Shown here one piece after another: positions 20,440 through 32,435 of a DNA stretch of 64,000 nucleotides (within the stretch, counting starts at the first letter, position 1; each line of letters begins with the position of its first letter). The notes beneath the pieces were generated by a model. It was given only the letters and a program-made list of their open reading frames with translations. It was not told the origin of the DNA and ran no database searches. The stretch spans positions 1-64,000 of the forward strand of contig CAAEUX010000004.1 in NCBI GenBank assembly GCA_900759335.1, in the 5' to 3' direction. The translations under genes and the position numbers were made by a program. This DNA comes from an uncultured Collinsella sp. GTDB taxonomy: Bacteria > Actinomycetota > Coriobacteriia > Coriobacteriales > Coriobacteriaceae.

Positions 20440-20984
20440 TACGCGAGTTTATTAAGGTTTATATTCTCTTTATCGCTCATTTTATTCATTTTGAAAATAG
20501 TTGAACGGTGAACGGTCGTTTTTATCCGCTCAGCGTACAGAACCCCAGCTCAAGCATATCTACGTCATTTACGTGCAACTTTATTTTAATAGAGCAGGGA
20601 TTAGACCAGATTATGCAAACTGTATCTTTGCTAAACATAAAACAGACAGCACATAATCTTACTCGCACTATACGAGATTCTATGCACTTATTGGACGAGT
20701 ATGCAGCCCTGCAATAACATGGCGTTTTTCATCCAACTTAAGGAATAGACGAGTGCCTTTGCCGCGCGTCGGCCGGCAGCCGGCGAGCCGTCTCGTCGGT
20801 TGCCGATTCCAGAAAATCAAAAACTGATATTGCGCGCGCAATTGCTGCATGGTACTTTAGCGAAGAACAGCGCGGGCTGGGGCGACAGAGATCTGCCGTG
20901 AAGTTTGGGTTCGGCGACCCCGCTGCTGTCTTCTCCTTATCCGCCAGCGAACCCCTTGAGCGACGGATTGAGGAGGTCCTTACT
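20440..20984. other. AT-rich intergenic region, no supported gene
   Basis: This 545-base divergent gap is far more AT-rich than its surroundings in 20450-20720. It must hold the promoters of arcC (minus) and of the DUF3830 gene (plus). A tandem GAACGGTGAACGGT at about 20505-20518 is a possible regulator site. An open frame of 69 codons (20508-20717) lacks a ribosome site and family features, so I do not call it. Confidence 0.5.
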
Positions 20985-21401
20985 ATGACAAAAATGCTCA
21001 AGATCACGCTGAATGGCGAGACGTTTCTCGCCGACATGCTCTGGGACAAGGCTCCCGAGGCATGCAAGCTATTCGAATCGTCCTGTCCGGTCGAGTCACG
21101 TATCTTTTCGGCCAAGATCTGCGATGCCGAGGTAACCTATCCCGTATCGGGCCCCATCGCCAATTACGAGCACATTGAGAACCCCGTCTTTCACGAGCCG
21201 GCGGGCGCAGTGAGCTGGTATGGCGGATGGTCGTCAATCTGCATCTTCTTTGACGTGTGCGAGCCCTTTGGCACCTGCAACATGTTCGCCCGCATCTGCG
21301 AAGCCGACCGCGAGCGCTTTGCCGCCGCTTGCCGCAATGTCTGGGACAACCAGGGCATGTACATTAAAAACGAAATCGTCGAGATCGAAGCGGAGGCCTA
21401 A
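20985..21401 (+). CDS. DUF3830 family protein
   Basis: A 138-aa protein matching the DUF3830 pattern, thought to have a cyclophilin-like beta-barrel: MLKITLNGETFLADMLWDKAPEACKLFE, then GSSICIFF-like strands and FGTCNMFARI. The function of the family is not established; members often sit near amidohydrolase or pyrimidine-degradation genes. The start at 20985 has GAGGAGG eight bases upstream. It is followed after two bases by the hypothetical gene at 21404, so they are surely co-transcribed. Family assigned by recall of the pattern only. Confidence 0.65.
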   Translation: MTKMLKITLNGETFLADMLWDKAPEACKLFESSCPVESRIFSAKICDAEVTYPVSGPIANYEHIENPVFHEPAGAVSWYGGWSSICIFFDVCEPFGTCNMFARICEADRERFAAACRNVWDNQGMYIKNEIVEIEAEA

Positions 21402-21403
21402 AG

Positions 21404-21928
21404 ATGATGGATATCAACACCCTGCTCACACTCGACCTTGCCGAGTACACCACTGCACTTGAGGCCCTCGCCGACCAAATGATGCTCGAGGAACCGCGCG
21501 ATATCGACTACATGCGCCGCCACAAGCTCGACACAGGCCGCGAATTCGCCGTCTGGAACTTCACCGTCGGCTACTGTATGAACGCCGCCGACGCCCTCTC
21601 CCTCCTGCGAGCCCAGGCCAACGAAAACGCCAACGACGGCACCGCCGACCTCGCAACGATCAACAACAGCGCCGCGCGCCTGTGCGACTGGTTCTCGGGC
21701 GCCTTCGACGTCACCGGCAAAATGGATGACACCACGGCAATCCTCGCCCACAGCCGCGACCTCTACGCCCAGGTTGAGAATCACGAACAGTTCGCGGCCC
21801 TCACCCGCGCCACCGAGCGCTATCTGGTCCAGCTCCAATTTTGGGTCGACCGCCAGATTCCCTGGCCGGCTATTAGCGACCTCGTCCACGGCTACCGCCT
21901 ACGCACAGAGAGCGGCGAGACAAGGTAA
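21404..21928 (+). CDS. Helical hypothetical protein
   Basis: A 174-aa acidic, mostly helical cytosolic protein that I do not recognise. It has no membrane segment, no signal peptide and no Cys-rich or catalytic motif; YMRRHKLDTGREFAVWNFTVGYC is the most distinctive stretch. GGAGG lies eight bases upstream of the start, two bases after the DUF3830 stop, so the two proteins probably work together. Codon use matches the neighbours. Confidence 0.6.
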   Translation: MMDINTLLTLDLAEYTTALEALADQMMLEEPRDIDYMRRHKLDTGREFAVWNFTVGYCMNAADALSLLRAQANENANDGTADLATINNSAARLCDWFSGAFDVTGKMDDTTAILAHSRDLYAQVENHEQFAALTRATERYLVQLQFWVDRQIPWPAISDLVHGYRLRTESGETR

Positions 21929-21983
21929 CCAAGCAAGCAGCACCGACAACGCCCCACCATCGGGATCCAAAGTAAGAATCAGA

Positions 21984-22017
21984 GGGCTGGAGACGCACCC
22001 AACAGCGTCCCCGGCCC
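21984..22017 (+). terminator. Possible terminator of the DUF3830 unit
   Basis: Arms GGGCTGGAGACGC (21984-21996) and GCGTCCCCGGCCC (22005-22017) pair at 12 of 13 positions with an 8-base loop. A T tract is missing, so termination would be weak. Confidence 0.4.
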
Positions 22018-22070
22018 CTTCGCAAAGTAGAGCACTGTTTCAGTGGCTTTGAGGCCTATTCGAACCTTTG

Positions 22071-22155
22071 CTATCTCCCAATTTTTGTATATTTACGACA
22101 ATATTATCTGCCAATTTTTGTATGATTTTAGGCGATTCTATCTGTCAATTTTTGT
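22071..22155 (+). promoter_or_regulatory. Three phased direct repeats upstream of the ATPase
   Basis: Three copies of an 18-base motif (consensus YTATCTSYCAATTTTTGT) lie at 22071-22088, 22104-22121 and 22138-22155. The offsets are 33 and 34 bases, about three helical turns each. The last ends 15 bases before the ATPase start. The block is strikingly AT-rich. The even phasing on one face of the DNA suggests a cooperative operator, perhaps bound by the ATPase or by an unlinked repressor. Confidence 0.7.
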
Positions 22156-22169
22156 CATTTGGGGGTTTA

Positions 22170-23531
22170 ATGCTACGCCGCAAGGTCACTGATAGGCTTT
22201 TGAGCTGGAAGAATAACTCCAATAAGGCATTACTCGTTACTGGTGCGCGTCAGATTGGCAAGAGCTATGCGATTCGCGCGTTTGGAAAAAGCAACTACGC
22301 TTCGTATTTTGAGGTCAATTTACTACTCGATGTCGAAGCAAGGAATGCACTTGTTGGCGCAAAGAACTCCGTTGACTTTATCAACCGCGTAGCCCTTCTT
22401 GCGGATGCGCCGCTTGTTGAGGGCGATACGCTTGTCTTTGTCGATGAGATTCAGGAGTATCCGCAGATCGTTACACTCATGAAGGCGTTGGTCGAGGATG
22501 GGCGCTTTAGCTATGTCTTCTCGGGGTCTATGCTTGGGACTGAGTTTAAGGGGATCTCTTCTTTTCCGGTGGGGTATGTAGAGCACATTGTTATGCGCCC
22601 GATGGATTTTGAAGAGTTTTGTTGGGCAAACAGCGTTAGCGAGAATGTGCTTGCAGGCATTCGCAGCTGCCTTGTCGAGAAACATCCTGTCGAAAACTAT
22701 ATTCATGAGGCGATGCTCAAGAACTATAGAGCTTATATCGTTTGCGGCGGCATGCCGGAGGTCGTTCAGAATTATATTGATTCGGGTTATTCGCTCGTGA
22801 GCACACGTGAGCTTCAAACTCAGCTGGTCGATCAGTACAAAAGCGATATCTCAAAATATGCATCGACTCGAGCGTTTAACGTTCGGTCGATTTTTGAGCA
22901 AATTCCCGTTCAGCTTGAGGCGGAGTCTCATCGCTTTGTTGTTTCGTCTCTGGGTGAGGGAGCTCGCCTTAAAAAATATGAGCAGGATTTCCTGTGGCTT
23001 GTTAACGCAGGTGTTGGATTGATGGTCGCCAGGGTGACGGAGCCACGGAGTCCTCTCAAGAGGACGGAGAAAACGACGGCCTTCAAACTATATGAGTCTG
23101 ATACGGGCATGCTCGCATCGCGGTACCCCGGCAGCACCGCACGCGCTGTCTATCTTGATATGAAAACTCCCAACCTTGGTGGTCTCTATGAGAACGTGGT
23201 CGCGCAGGAACTTGTTGCCCTCGGGGCGGATGCATGGTACTACCAAACGCGTGAGGTCGGTGAAGTTGACTTTGTGATCGAAGGCGCCCACGGGCATGTT
23301 GTCCCAATCGAGGTCAAATCGGGCAAGAAAGTTCGAGCGCACGCGGCCCTCGATCGTCTGATGAGTGTGGGCGAGTACAAAATTCCCGAGGCCGTTGTAC
23401 TAAGCCACGAGAATCTCAGCAAAGAGGGCAAGGTTCTGTACGTTCCAATCTACATGACGTTTTGTCTCGATGAGTTTATGGAAAAGGATGACCCCAATAA
23501 CGATTTCTCGTTCGCACCCATATCTCTCTAG
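22170..23531 (+). CDS. AAA ATPase with DUF4143 domain
   Basis: A 453-aa protein of the AAA_14 + DUF4143 type. The N-terminal ATPase has a P loop (LLVTGARQIGKSYAIR) and a Walker B (LVFVDEIQEYP). The C-terminal DUF4143 domain has KLYESDTGMLASRYP, followed by a restriction-endonuclease-like EVDFVIEG...VPIEVKSGK with the D-ExK pattern. The role of these proteins is unproven; they are often mobile and species-variable, and defence or regulation has been suggested. The start at 22170 follows GGGGG by four bases. Codon use is more AT-rich than the surroundings, which points to transfer. Confidence 0.85.
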   Translation: MLRRKVTDRLLSWKNNSNKALLVTGARQIGKSYAIRAFGKSNYASYFEVNLLLDVEARNALVGAKNSVDFINRVALLADAPLVEGDTLVFVDEIQEYPQIVTLMKALVEDGRFSYVFSGSMLGTEFKGISSFPVGYVEHIVMRPMDFEEFCWANSVSENVLAGIRSCLVEKHPVENYIHEAMLKNYRAYIVCGGMPEVVQNYIDSGYSLVSTRELQTQLVDQYKSDISKYASTRAFNVRSIFEQIPVQLEAESHRFVVSSLGEGARLKKYEQDFLWLVNAGVGLMVARVTEPRSPLKRTEKTTAFKLYESDTGMLASRYPGSTARAVYLDMKTPNLGGLYENVVAQELVALGADAWYYQTREVGEVDFVIEGAHGHVVPIEVKSGKKVRAHAALDRLMSVGEYKIPEAVVLSHENLSKEGKVLYVPIYMTFCLDEFMEKDDPNNDFSFAPISL

Positions 23532-23582
23532 CCATTTGAATCCGCAATCCAGCCTCGTCCACACATCAATGCATTTCCCAAG

Positions 23583-23714
23583 GTGCTGCGCGTTTCGCGC
23601 CAAAGGTGCGAAAAAGCAAAGGGATAAGGCGTTGCAACAGCCACGCCCCCCATCCATCCCCAAAGTAACGCGCCTTTCGCGGCAAAGCCGCGAAACAGCG
23701 AAGGGGACAAAAGG
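23583..23714. repeat. Two related ~45-base hairpin repeats
   Basis: Two similar units about 84 bases apart each read GCGCGTTTCGCG or GCGCCTTTCGCG, then CAAAG, then GCGAAA and AGCRAAGGG. In the second, TTTCGCGGC (23675-23683) and GCCGCGAAA (23687-23695) form a perfect 9-bp hairpin with an AAA loop. They lie in the non-coding gap between the ATPase and nifJ (23532-23901). Confidence 0.5.
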
Positions 23715-23767
23715 CCCCCACAGCCACGTCATCCATTCAGCCACACAATCCGAGGACGTAGTCGTAG

Positions 23768-23890
23768 CAGGATCTGAGGGCTGACCTTCGCGGACACTCC
23801 GCAGGACGAAAGAACCCCCGCCGCACGTAGTGCGCAGCGGGGGTTCTTTCATGTCCGAGGACGTCCGCGAAGGTCAGCCCTCAGATCCTG
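23768..23890. repeat. 28-bp perfect inverted repeat around a terminator
   Basis: The 28-base arm starting CAGGATCTGAGGG (23768-23795) is repeated in perfect inverted form at 23863-23890. Between them sits the nifJ terminator. The whole 123 bases can fold into one long interrupted hairpin, which is far more than a terminator needs. The right arm starts only 12 bases past the nifJ stop. Confidence 0.85.
23808..23850 (-). terminator. Terminator of nifJ, probably bidirectional
   Basis: 14-bp arms GAAAGAACCCCCGC (23808-23821) and GCGGGGGTTCTTTC (23837-23850) enclose a second short stem, CGCAC-GTA-GTGCG. Both strands end in short T-rich tracts, so it may also stop plus-strand transcription from the DUF4143 gene. 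Confidence 0.85.
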
Positions 23891-23901
23891 CGGTGAGAGA
23901 C

Positions 23902-27441
<3,540 letters not shown>

Positions 27442-27843
27442 ATACCCCTCTCCTCTCATATAGGTATACAGGCCCCGGCGATCGCCGGGATGTTGGCGTG
27501 ATGGGATTTTCGCTGTTGCTTCCAATCATCTGGCAGGCGGACTCAGCAGCAGGTACATGGCGTGGAGAGAAGGCATGCCGAGGCGAGGAGGGCTGCACGC
27601 GCTCCACAAGCCCAGCTACCCGTCTTGCACATGACCGAGCGCCGCAAAGGCCGCATGCCGGATGCTCCCGGACACGCCCCGGCGATGGGAAGCGCCCGCA
27701 ACGGAAATCCGCATGCGGGTTTATTGTACCCCGCCGTCAAGTGTAATTTCGGCAAATATAGGCGGGCGGTAAAGGCTTACCCCGACTGACCGCCAAGGGG
27801 CGAGATGGCCCCTCGTCCCAAGCGGCCGGCCCTGGCGCGCCAA
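27442..27843. other. Intergenic region upstream of nifJ
   Basis: About 400 bases with no supported gene. It must carry the nifJ promoter and leader. A hairpin CCCGCA...TGCGGG with TTTATT on the plus side lies near 27698-27726. Small open frames on both strands have low-complexity Cys/Arg/Ala-rich products and no ribosome sites. Confidence 0.4.
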
Positions 27844-27890
27844 GGAGTGTCCCCAAGTGCCGGCAGAAAAGGAACGTCCCTAACTGCCGG
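27844..27890. repeat. Family C repeat next to the FHA gene
   Basis: GTCCCCAAGTGCCGG and GGAACGTCCCTAACTGCCGG are tandem variants of the family C unit seen at 13381-13400. They are separated by GCAGAAAA, as in the copy at 13370-13380. They abut the stop of the FHA gene. Confidence 0.6.
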
Positions 27891-28829
27891 CTAGAGGGCA
27901 CCGAAGAGGATGGCGTAGGTAGTGGATTCGCCGAGCTTGAGCTCGTCGCCGGGATTGAGTTGGGCGGAACGGCCGGGCTCGACCTGAATGCAGACGCGCG
28001 TGGCCCCGTTTACCACCACGGTTCCGTTGGTGGACGACAAGTCCTCAACGTGCCAGATATTTTGAGCATCGCACCAGATATGGGCATGGCGGGCCGAGAC
28101 ATCGTCGCCGACGTCGGTAATATCGCCCTCACCAGTGGCCAGCGCGCCAATCTCAACACCCCGCTCACTCGGCTGAATCCAGCGCGGGGCGCTCACGACA
28201 AAACCGTTTTGCACGCGCAGCAAGCCCAAGGGATGCGCCGGGGCGGGTTCGCGCTCGCCTGCGGTCATCGACATGCCAAGCGAACGCGGCGTGGAGGTGC
28301 CTCCGCCACAGGTCGCGTGCGCGTAGTCGATGGCATAGTTCACCGAGGACCGCACATCCGCCGAACAACCGACGGCGACAAACAGCACCAGCACGGCCTC
28401 GGCGCGCTCGGCGGGCATGAGTTCCGCCGCCTGGGACAGGCGATCGAGCGCGTTGCGATAGAGATTCGTGTCCTGGTGGCACTCTTCGAGCGCGCGTACC
28501 ATCGGTTCACCTGCAGGACCGCACACCATATTGATCACAGCCGTGGAGTCCATGGGATTTCGCTGGCGCAGGGCCAGTTGCGACATAATACGCGCAGCCG
28601 AGGTACCGTATTCGGCAAAGTAGCGCTGCTGAAGCGTGCCGACCGGCGCGCGAACGATAAAGCGGGAAACCCAAGAGCGATCGGCGGCTCGGCTCTGCGG
28701 GCTGCGGCCGTCGGCGAGCGGACGGGACGAAAGCACCAAGCCGCACAGCTCGATATGGCTCAGATGCGCCGCGCGCTTAAAGATGTCAAACATGGCCCCG
28801 CATGGGGTGAGCTCAACTTGAGATGCCAT
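27891..28829 (-). CDS. FHA-domain protein with novel N-terminal region
   Basis: A 312-aa cytosolic protein. The C-terminal FHA domain (about 215-305) binds phosphothreonine; its core is SARHAHIWCDAQ...VEDLSSTNGTVVVNG. The N-terminal ~190 residues, including NPMDSTAVINMVCGPAGEP and an Ala/Glu-rich helix, match no family I recognise. AAGGAGG lies upstream of the start at 28829, three bases after the kinase stop. It is the last gene of a three-gene unit, so it is the likely reader of phosphorylation by the adjacent kinase. Confidence 0.8.
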   Translation of the reverse strand: MASQVELTPCGAMFDIFKRAAHLSHIELCGLVLSSRPLADGRSPQSRAADRSWVSRFIVRAPVGTLQQRYFAEYGTSAARIMSQLALRQRNPMDSTAVINMVCGPAGEPMVRALEECHQDTNLYRNALDRLSQAAELMPAERAEAVLVLFVAVGCSADVRSSVNYAIDYAHATCGGGTSTPRSLGMSMTAGEREPAPAHPLGLLRVQNGFVVSAPRWIQPSERGVEIGALATGEGDITDVGDDVSARHAHIWCDAQNIWHVEDLSSTNGTVVVNGATRVCIQVEPGRSAQLNPGDELKLGESTTYAILFGAL

Positions 28830-28832
28830 GAC

Positions 28833-30677
28833 CTAGGCCTCCTTGGTCGTAGAAATAGAATCGGACGATACTTCGACAGGTCCGCCAAAAGTACGGGCAG
28901 CTGCGGCTCCACCGGCAAGCGGAGTCGCCATCTGGGCTTTTGTGCGTCGTGGTGCCGAAACGGGAAGTTCAAAGGCAAAGCCCATCGCAAGCAAAAACCA
29001 CGTAAGCGTATAGGTCGCAACCAGAGCGGCAACAAGGCCGCCCATCACGGCGCGTTGGGAAAATACGCTACATGCAGCCACAACCAGCACCGGAACCTCG
29101 CAGGCAGAAAGCGCAAGCACGCCCTGCAGGAAGCCCGAGCGCCGATCGCGCGCAAGTGCCCCCGCGGCAACGCCGGCTATGCCTGGCAGCGCCAACGCCA
29201 GTGCGGCAATAATACCCGGTAGCGACCCAGACCACACGAGCGATCCCAAAGTCGCCGTCACGCGAGCGCCCGACGCCAGCAGCGCGGCCGAAACCACGAC
29301 CACAGCCCAAACCACGCCACAGACGACCGCCGCACCGATCATCGCCGCGCGACGAACCGCGCGGCCAGACGCATCCATGGGGCACGGCGTGAGCGGCTCG
29401 CCGCGGAGCGAACGACCGACATTTTGCGCATAGTGGTCACAAAACGCCGAGAGCGCCGCCTCGACCGCCGCCGGCTCGGGACGATCTTTTTGATGGCTGG
29501 ACAGACAGGCCATCACCACGTCGAACAGCTGGGCATCGACAAACGCCAGCGCATCGCGTAGCTCTTCGGAATCCGGCTCAAGCCCTAGCTGCTGGGCCTG
29601 CTCGGCCGCGGCGAGCGCCACATCGGGCTCACGACGAAGCAGCTGAGTCAAATCGCAACCGGGCGCATGGGCACCAATGGGATAGTCGGGCCGTGTGTCC
29701 ATCTTGAGACGGTAGGGGCTCGCGATGTCGCGCGTCTTTTTGCGCGAACCCGAGGTGCCCGAAGTGCTCGGCGTGGCTTCGTATGGCGCGACGCCGGCAA
29801 TGAGCTCGTAAACCGTACTTGCCGCGGCATAGACGTCAATCGCCGGTGACATACGCAAAGCGCGCAGGTCGGGAATATCGTCGGTGAGCATCTCGGGCGG
29901 GGCATAGGCAACCGTCGCGCGACGCAGCGTGGCATAACGCTCCGTAAACGACGCCTTGCCGCCGGTACCGGCCACGGCCGACGCAGGCTCAAGCGCCAGC
30001 GACGAGCCAAAGTCGATCAGGCACAGGTCAAAGGTGCCCTCGGCAAGCTGCCGGTCAAGCGGTAGACGCGCCGTGCGCACCATAATATTAGCGGGCGAGA
30101 TATCGCGATGGACAAAGCCCTCGCCCACCAGGCTCATACGGCAGAGCAGATCGAACAGGTCGCGACCCAGACGCGCCGCCACAAGCGGCGACAGGCGTCC
30201 GGCATCGTCCACGGCAAGTCGCGAACGCAAGCGGGCAAGCGTCTCGCCCTCGACCCATTCCATGACAATTGCGGGCACACCGTCGACCTCGCCCCAGCCA
30301 TAGAGGCGGGGAAAGCCCTTAAGGCCCGAAAGGGCGCGATGGCATTCGTATTCCTCGCGAAACGCCGCCTTGAACTTGGCGACCAGCGCCTCGTGAGTTG
30401 CATCGTCATCAAACTCATCGCGCGTCGGCAAGATGAGCTGCTTGAGTGCCACTGCCTCGCCTTGGGCGTTGACGGCACGCGTCACGCGGCCGATACCGCC
30501 ACGGCGCATGGTGGCATCGTCGGCAAACAGCATCGTAAAACGACGCAGATAGGTAGGCAGTTCGTCCTGACCGAGCGCAATGGCCGGCTCAAACCCGTCG
30601 ACACGCGCCAGGCGCAGGCCGACCATGGGATCGCGACCGAGCGATTGTGGTGTGGTAGATGCAAGATCGGTCATCAT
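28833..30677 (-). CDS. Ser/Thr protein kinase with polytopic C terminus
   Basis: A 614-aa eukaryotic-type kinase. The glycine loop is degenerate (RRGGIGRVTRA), the ATP Lys is Lys79 (VALKQL), the catalytic loop is HRDISPANIM (190-199), the metal site is DFG (222-224) and an APPE motif follows. The C-terminal part (about 430-590) has four or five hydrophobic segments instead of the usual single helix and sensor domain. There are no PASTA repeats. Its ATG overlaps the stop of the upstream anchored protein by four bases, and the FHA gene follows after three bases. This tight packing implies a dedicated signalling unit. Confidence 0.85.
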   Translation of the reverse strand: MMTDLASTTPQSLGRDPMVGLRLARVDGFEPAIALGQDELPTYLRRFTMLFADDATMRRGGIGRVTRAVNAQGEAVALKQLILPTRDEFDDDATHEALVAKFKAAFREEYECHRALSGLKGFPRLYGWGEVDGVPAIVMEWVEGETLARLRSRLAVDDAGRLSPLVAARLGRDLFDLLCRMSLVGEGFVHRDISPANIMVRTARLPLDRQLAEGTFDLCLIDFGSSLALEPASAVAGTGGKASFTERYATLRRATVAYAPPEMLTDDIPDLRALRMSPAIDVYAAASTVYELIAGVAPYEATPSTSGTSGSRKKTRDIASPYRLKMDTRPDYPIGAHAPGCDLTQLLRREPDVALAAAEQAQQLGLEPDSEELRDALAFVDAQLFDVVMACLSSHQKDRPEPAAVEAALSAFCDHYAQNVGRSLRGEPLTPCPMDASGRAVRRAAMIGAAVVCGVVWAVVVVSAALLASGARVTATLGSLVWSGSLPGIIAALALALPGIAGVAAGALARDRRSGFLQGVLALSACEVPVLVVAACSVFSQRAVMGGLVAALVATYTLTWFLLAMGFAFELPVSAPRRTKAQMATPLAGGAAAARTFGGPVEVSSDSISTTKEA

Positions 30678-31579
30678 AGGGCAAGCGCCGCCACGTTATT
30701 GTTGAAGTTACCGAGCGCGACGTCATCATCGCCGTAATGGCCGACCCATTGACATAGGTTGGTGTAACAGCCCCACAGATTGGCATACTGCTGATACCAC
30801 TTTGACCGGGGCGAGAATGTCTGACGACCGAACTCGGCTCGAATGACAAACATCTCCCCGACCAGACTGTCGCACGGTCTGGGATCTCCCGTAGAGTTAT
30901 AGGTCGAGACCACGTCATTGGCACGAGAAACATAGCCGTCGAGCATGTTGTACTTGGTCACAAGCCAGCTGTGAATGCTCTCTTCCTCAGCAGCGGAAAG
31001 GCCACCGGAGTTTGCATCGTTGCCAGTGTTGCCGCCCGTCGAACCGCCGTTTCCAGACCCTCCGGTAGAGGAACCCGACCCAGAGCCGCCGCCCGAACTC
31101 GACGAATCCGAGCCGGAGCCAGAAGTATCCGAGCTACCGGGCTTTCCGGACTGCTGGGCGTCCTGCTCCTTCTGCTGCTCGACCTTATTCACCGTTGCCG
31201 CCACGCTATTGTTGGACAACCGATCGATGATCTTGGTGTTGGTGAGCACGATGGTTTTGCCATTGGCAAGCGTAACTTCGTTGTCCGGGGCCTCGGCGCC
31301 ATCCGCATCGTCGGTGCCAAACACAATATGCGCGACCACACTTGCCCAAGCATATCCAGTCGTGGTGCCCAGATCACTTTTGACCTCATGCCCCACACGC
31401 GGCTCGCGTGCGGCATGCGCCTGCATCATGGACGGCACGGTCATGCCATAGGCAGAAACGCCAGCTATGACCAGCACCAGCGAACACGATAGCAGTGCGT
31501 ACGCCCGCGGCGCCAAGCCCAGTCGGCGTCGCATGCGCACCGCGGCGCCGCGCTTTGTCTGAGTGCCACCGGGCCGCAT
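30674..31579 (-). CDS. Membrane-anchored protein with Ser/Gly linker
   Basis: A 301-aa protein that I cannot place in a family. A basic N terminus is followed by one hydrophobic segment (AYALLSCSLVLVIAGVSAYG), a region of about 90 residues, a low-complexity Ser/Gly linker, and a C-terminal helical region of about 100 residues with Cys residues (GDPRPCDSL, LWGCYTNLCQW). It is predicted to be exported and tethered. The start at 31579 has GGAGGAG upstream; 31 earlier codons are open but lack a site. As first gene of the kinase/FHA unit it may be the sensor or the kinase substrate. Confidence 0.65.
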   Translation of the reverse strand: MRPGGTQTKRGAAVRMRRRLGLAPRAYALLSCSLVLVIAGVSAYGMTVPSMMQAHAAREPRVGHEVKSDLGTTTGYAWASVVAHIVFGTDDADGAEAPDNEVTLANGKTIVLTNTKIIDRLSNNSVAATVNKVEQQKEQDAQQSGKPGSSDTSGSGSDSSSSGGGSGSGSSTGGSGNGGSTGGNTGNDANSGGLSAAEEESIHSWLVTKYNMLDGYVSRANDVVSTYNSTGDPRPCDSLVGEMFVIRAEFGRQTFSPRSKWYQQYANLWGCYTNLCQWVGHYGDDDVALGNFNNNVAALAL

Positions 31580-31745
31580 GCGTTCTCCTCCAACAAAAAC
31601 ACGCCGCTCAGAAGCGGCGCATTCATTCGAATCCATATTTGAGTGTATCAGCGAACCCAAAAGGTTGCGCAACGAATGGGCAAATTAAGGATGCGAGCGG
31701 AAGCATCCATGCGATAAGCGGATACGAAGTATCTTTGTTGCACAA

Positions 31746-31795
31746 CAAACTCACAGTCGCACGGGGAAATTATGACTACCCCGTGCGACTGTGAG
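31746..31795 (-). terminator. Terminator of the ybaB-recR unit
   Basis: Perfect 17-bp arms starting CTCACAGTCGCACGGGG (31750-31766, 31779-31795) enclose a 12-base loop. On the minus strand TTTGTTGTG follows. It lies 31 bases past the recR stop. Confidence 0.88.
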
Positions 31796-31825
31796 GAAAA
31801 CATACGGCAGGAGCAGACTCGCCAC

Positions 31826-32422
31826 CTAAATCGCGCGACGGGCCTCGATGGCGCGGCCAAGCGTAAGCTCGTCGGCATACTCCAAGTCGCCGCCCACGGG
31901 AAGGCCGCTTGCCAGACGCGACACCTCGACGCCCAACGGCTTGATGGTACGGGCCAGATAGCTCGCCGTGGTCTCGCCCTCGATGTTGGGGTTGGTGGCG
32001 ATGACGACCTCATGGATATCCTCGTGACCCAGACGCGCCAGCAGCTCACGGATGTGCAACTGCTCGGGACCAATCTTGTCCATGGGGCTGATCACGCCGC
32101 CCAGCACATGGTACAGGCCATGGTAGCTGCCCGTGCGCTCGATCGCCTGGACGTCGCGCGGCTCGCCCACCACGCAAATGCGAGTGGTATCGCGCATCGG
32201 GTCCTGGCAGATGGAGCACTCGTCGGCCGTGGCGTAGTTAAAGCAGCGGCTGCAAAAGTGGACCTCCTGCTTGACCTCCAGGATGGCCTCGGCCAGGCGG
32301 CGGGCCTCCTCGGCATCGGCCTCGAGCAGGTAATAGGCGATGCGCTGGGCCGACTTGGGACCAATGCCCGGCAGACGGCCCAGCTCATCGAGCAGTTTTT
32401 GCAGACTGTGATTCGCACTCAT
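31826..32422 (-). CDS. recR: Recombination protein RecR
   Basis: A 198-aa protein that works with RecF and RecO to load RecA at single-strand gaps. It has the helix-hairpin-helix [20 protein letters not shown], a C4 zinc finger (CSRC...CSIC), a Toprim domain ([14 protein letters not shown]...[15 protein letters not shown]) and the C-terminal [16 protein letters not shown] signature. It starts 13 bases after ybaB with no clear ribosome site, so it probably depends on coupling to ybaB. Confidence 0.97.
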   Translation of the reverse strand: MSANHSLQKLLDELGRLPGIGPKSAQRIAYYLLEADAEEARRLAEAILEVKQEVHFCSRCFNYATADECSICQDPMRDTTRICVVGEPRDVQAIERTGSYHGLYHVLGGVISPMDKIGPEQLHIRELLARLGHEDIHEVVIATNPNIEGETTASYLARTIKPLGVEVSRLASGLPVGGDLEYADELTLGRAIEARRAI

Positions 32423-32435
32423 ATATATGTGTGTC

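Noticed and set aside
20508..20717. A 69-codon open frame in the AT-rich gap upstream of arcC
   Set aside because: It has no ribosome site and no motif; open frames of this size are expected in AT-rich promoter DNA.
23400..23852. A 150-codon minus-strand frame between the ATPase and nifJ
   Set aside because: It runs through the terminator and the hairpin repeats and overlaps the ATPase 3' end; the product has no recognisable pattern.
27498..27789. Small open frames upstream of nifJ on both strands
   Set aside because: Arg/Ala/Cys-rich low-complexity products with no ribosome site; the region is better explained as leader and promoter.
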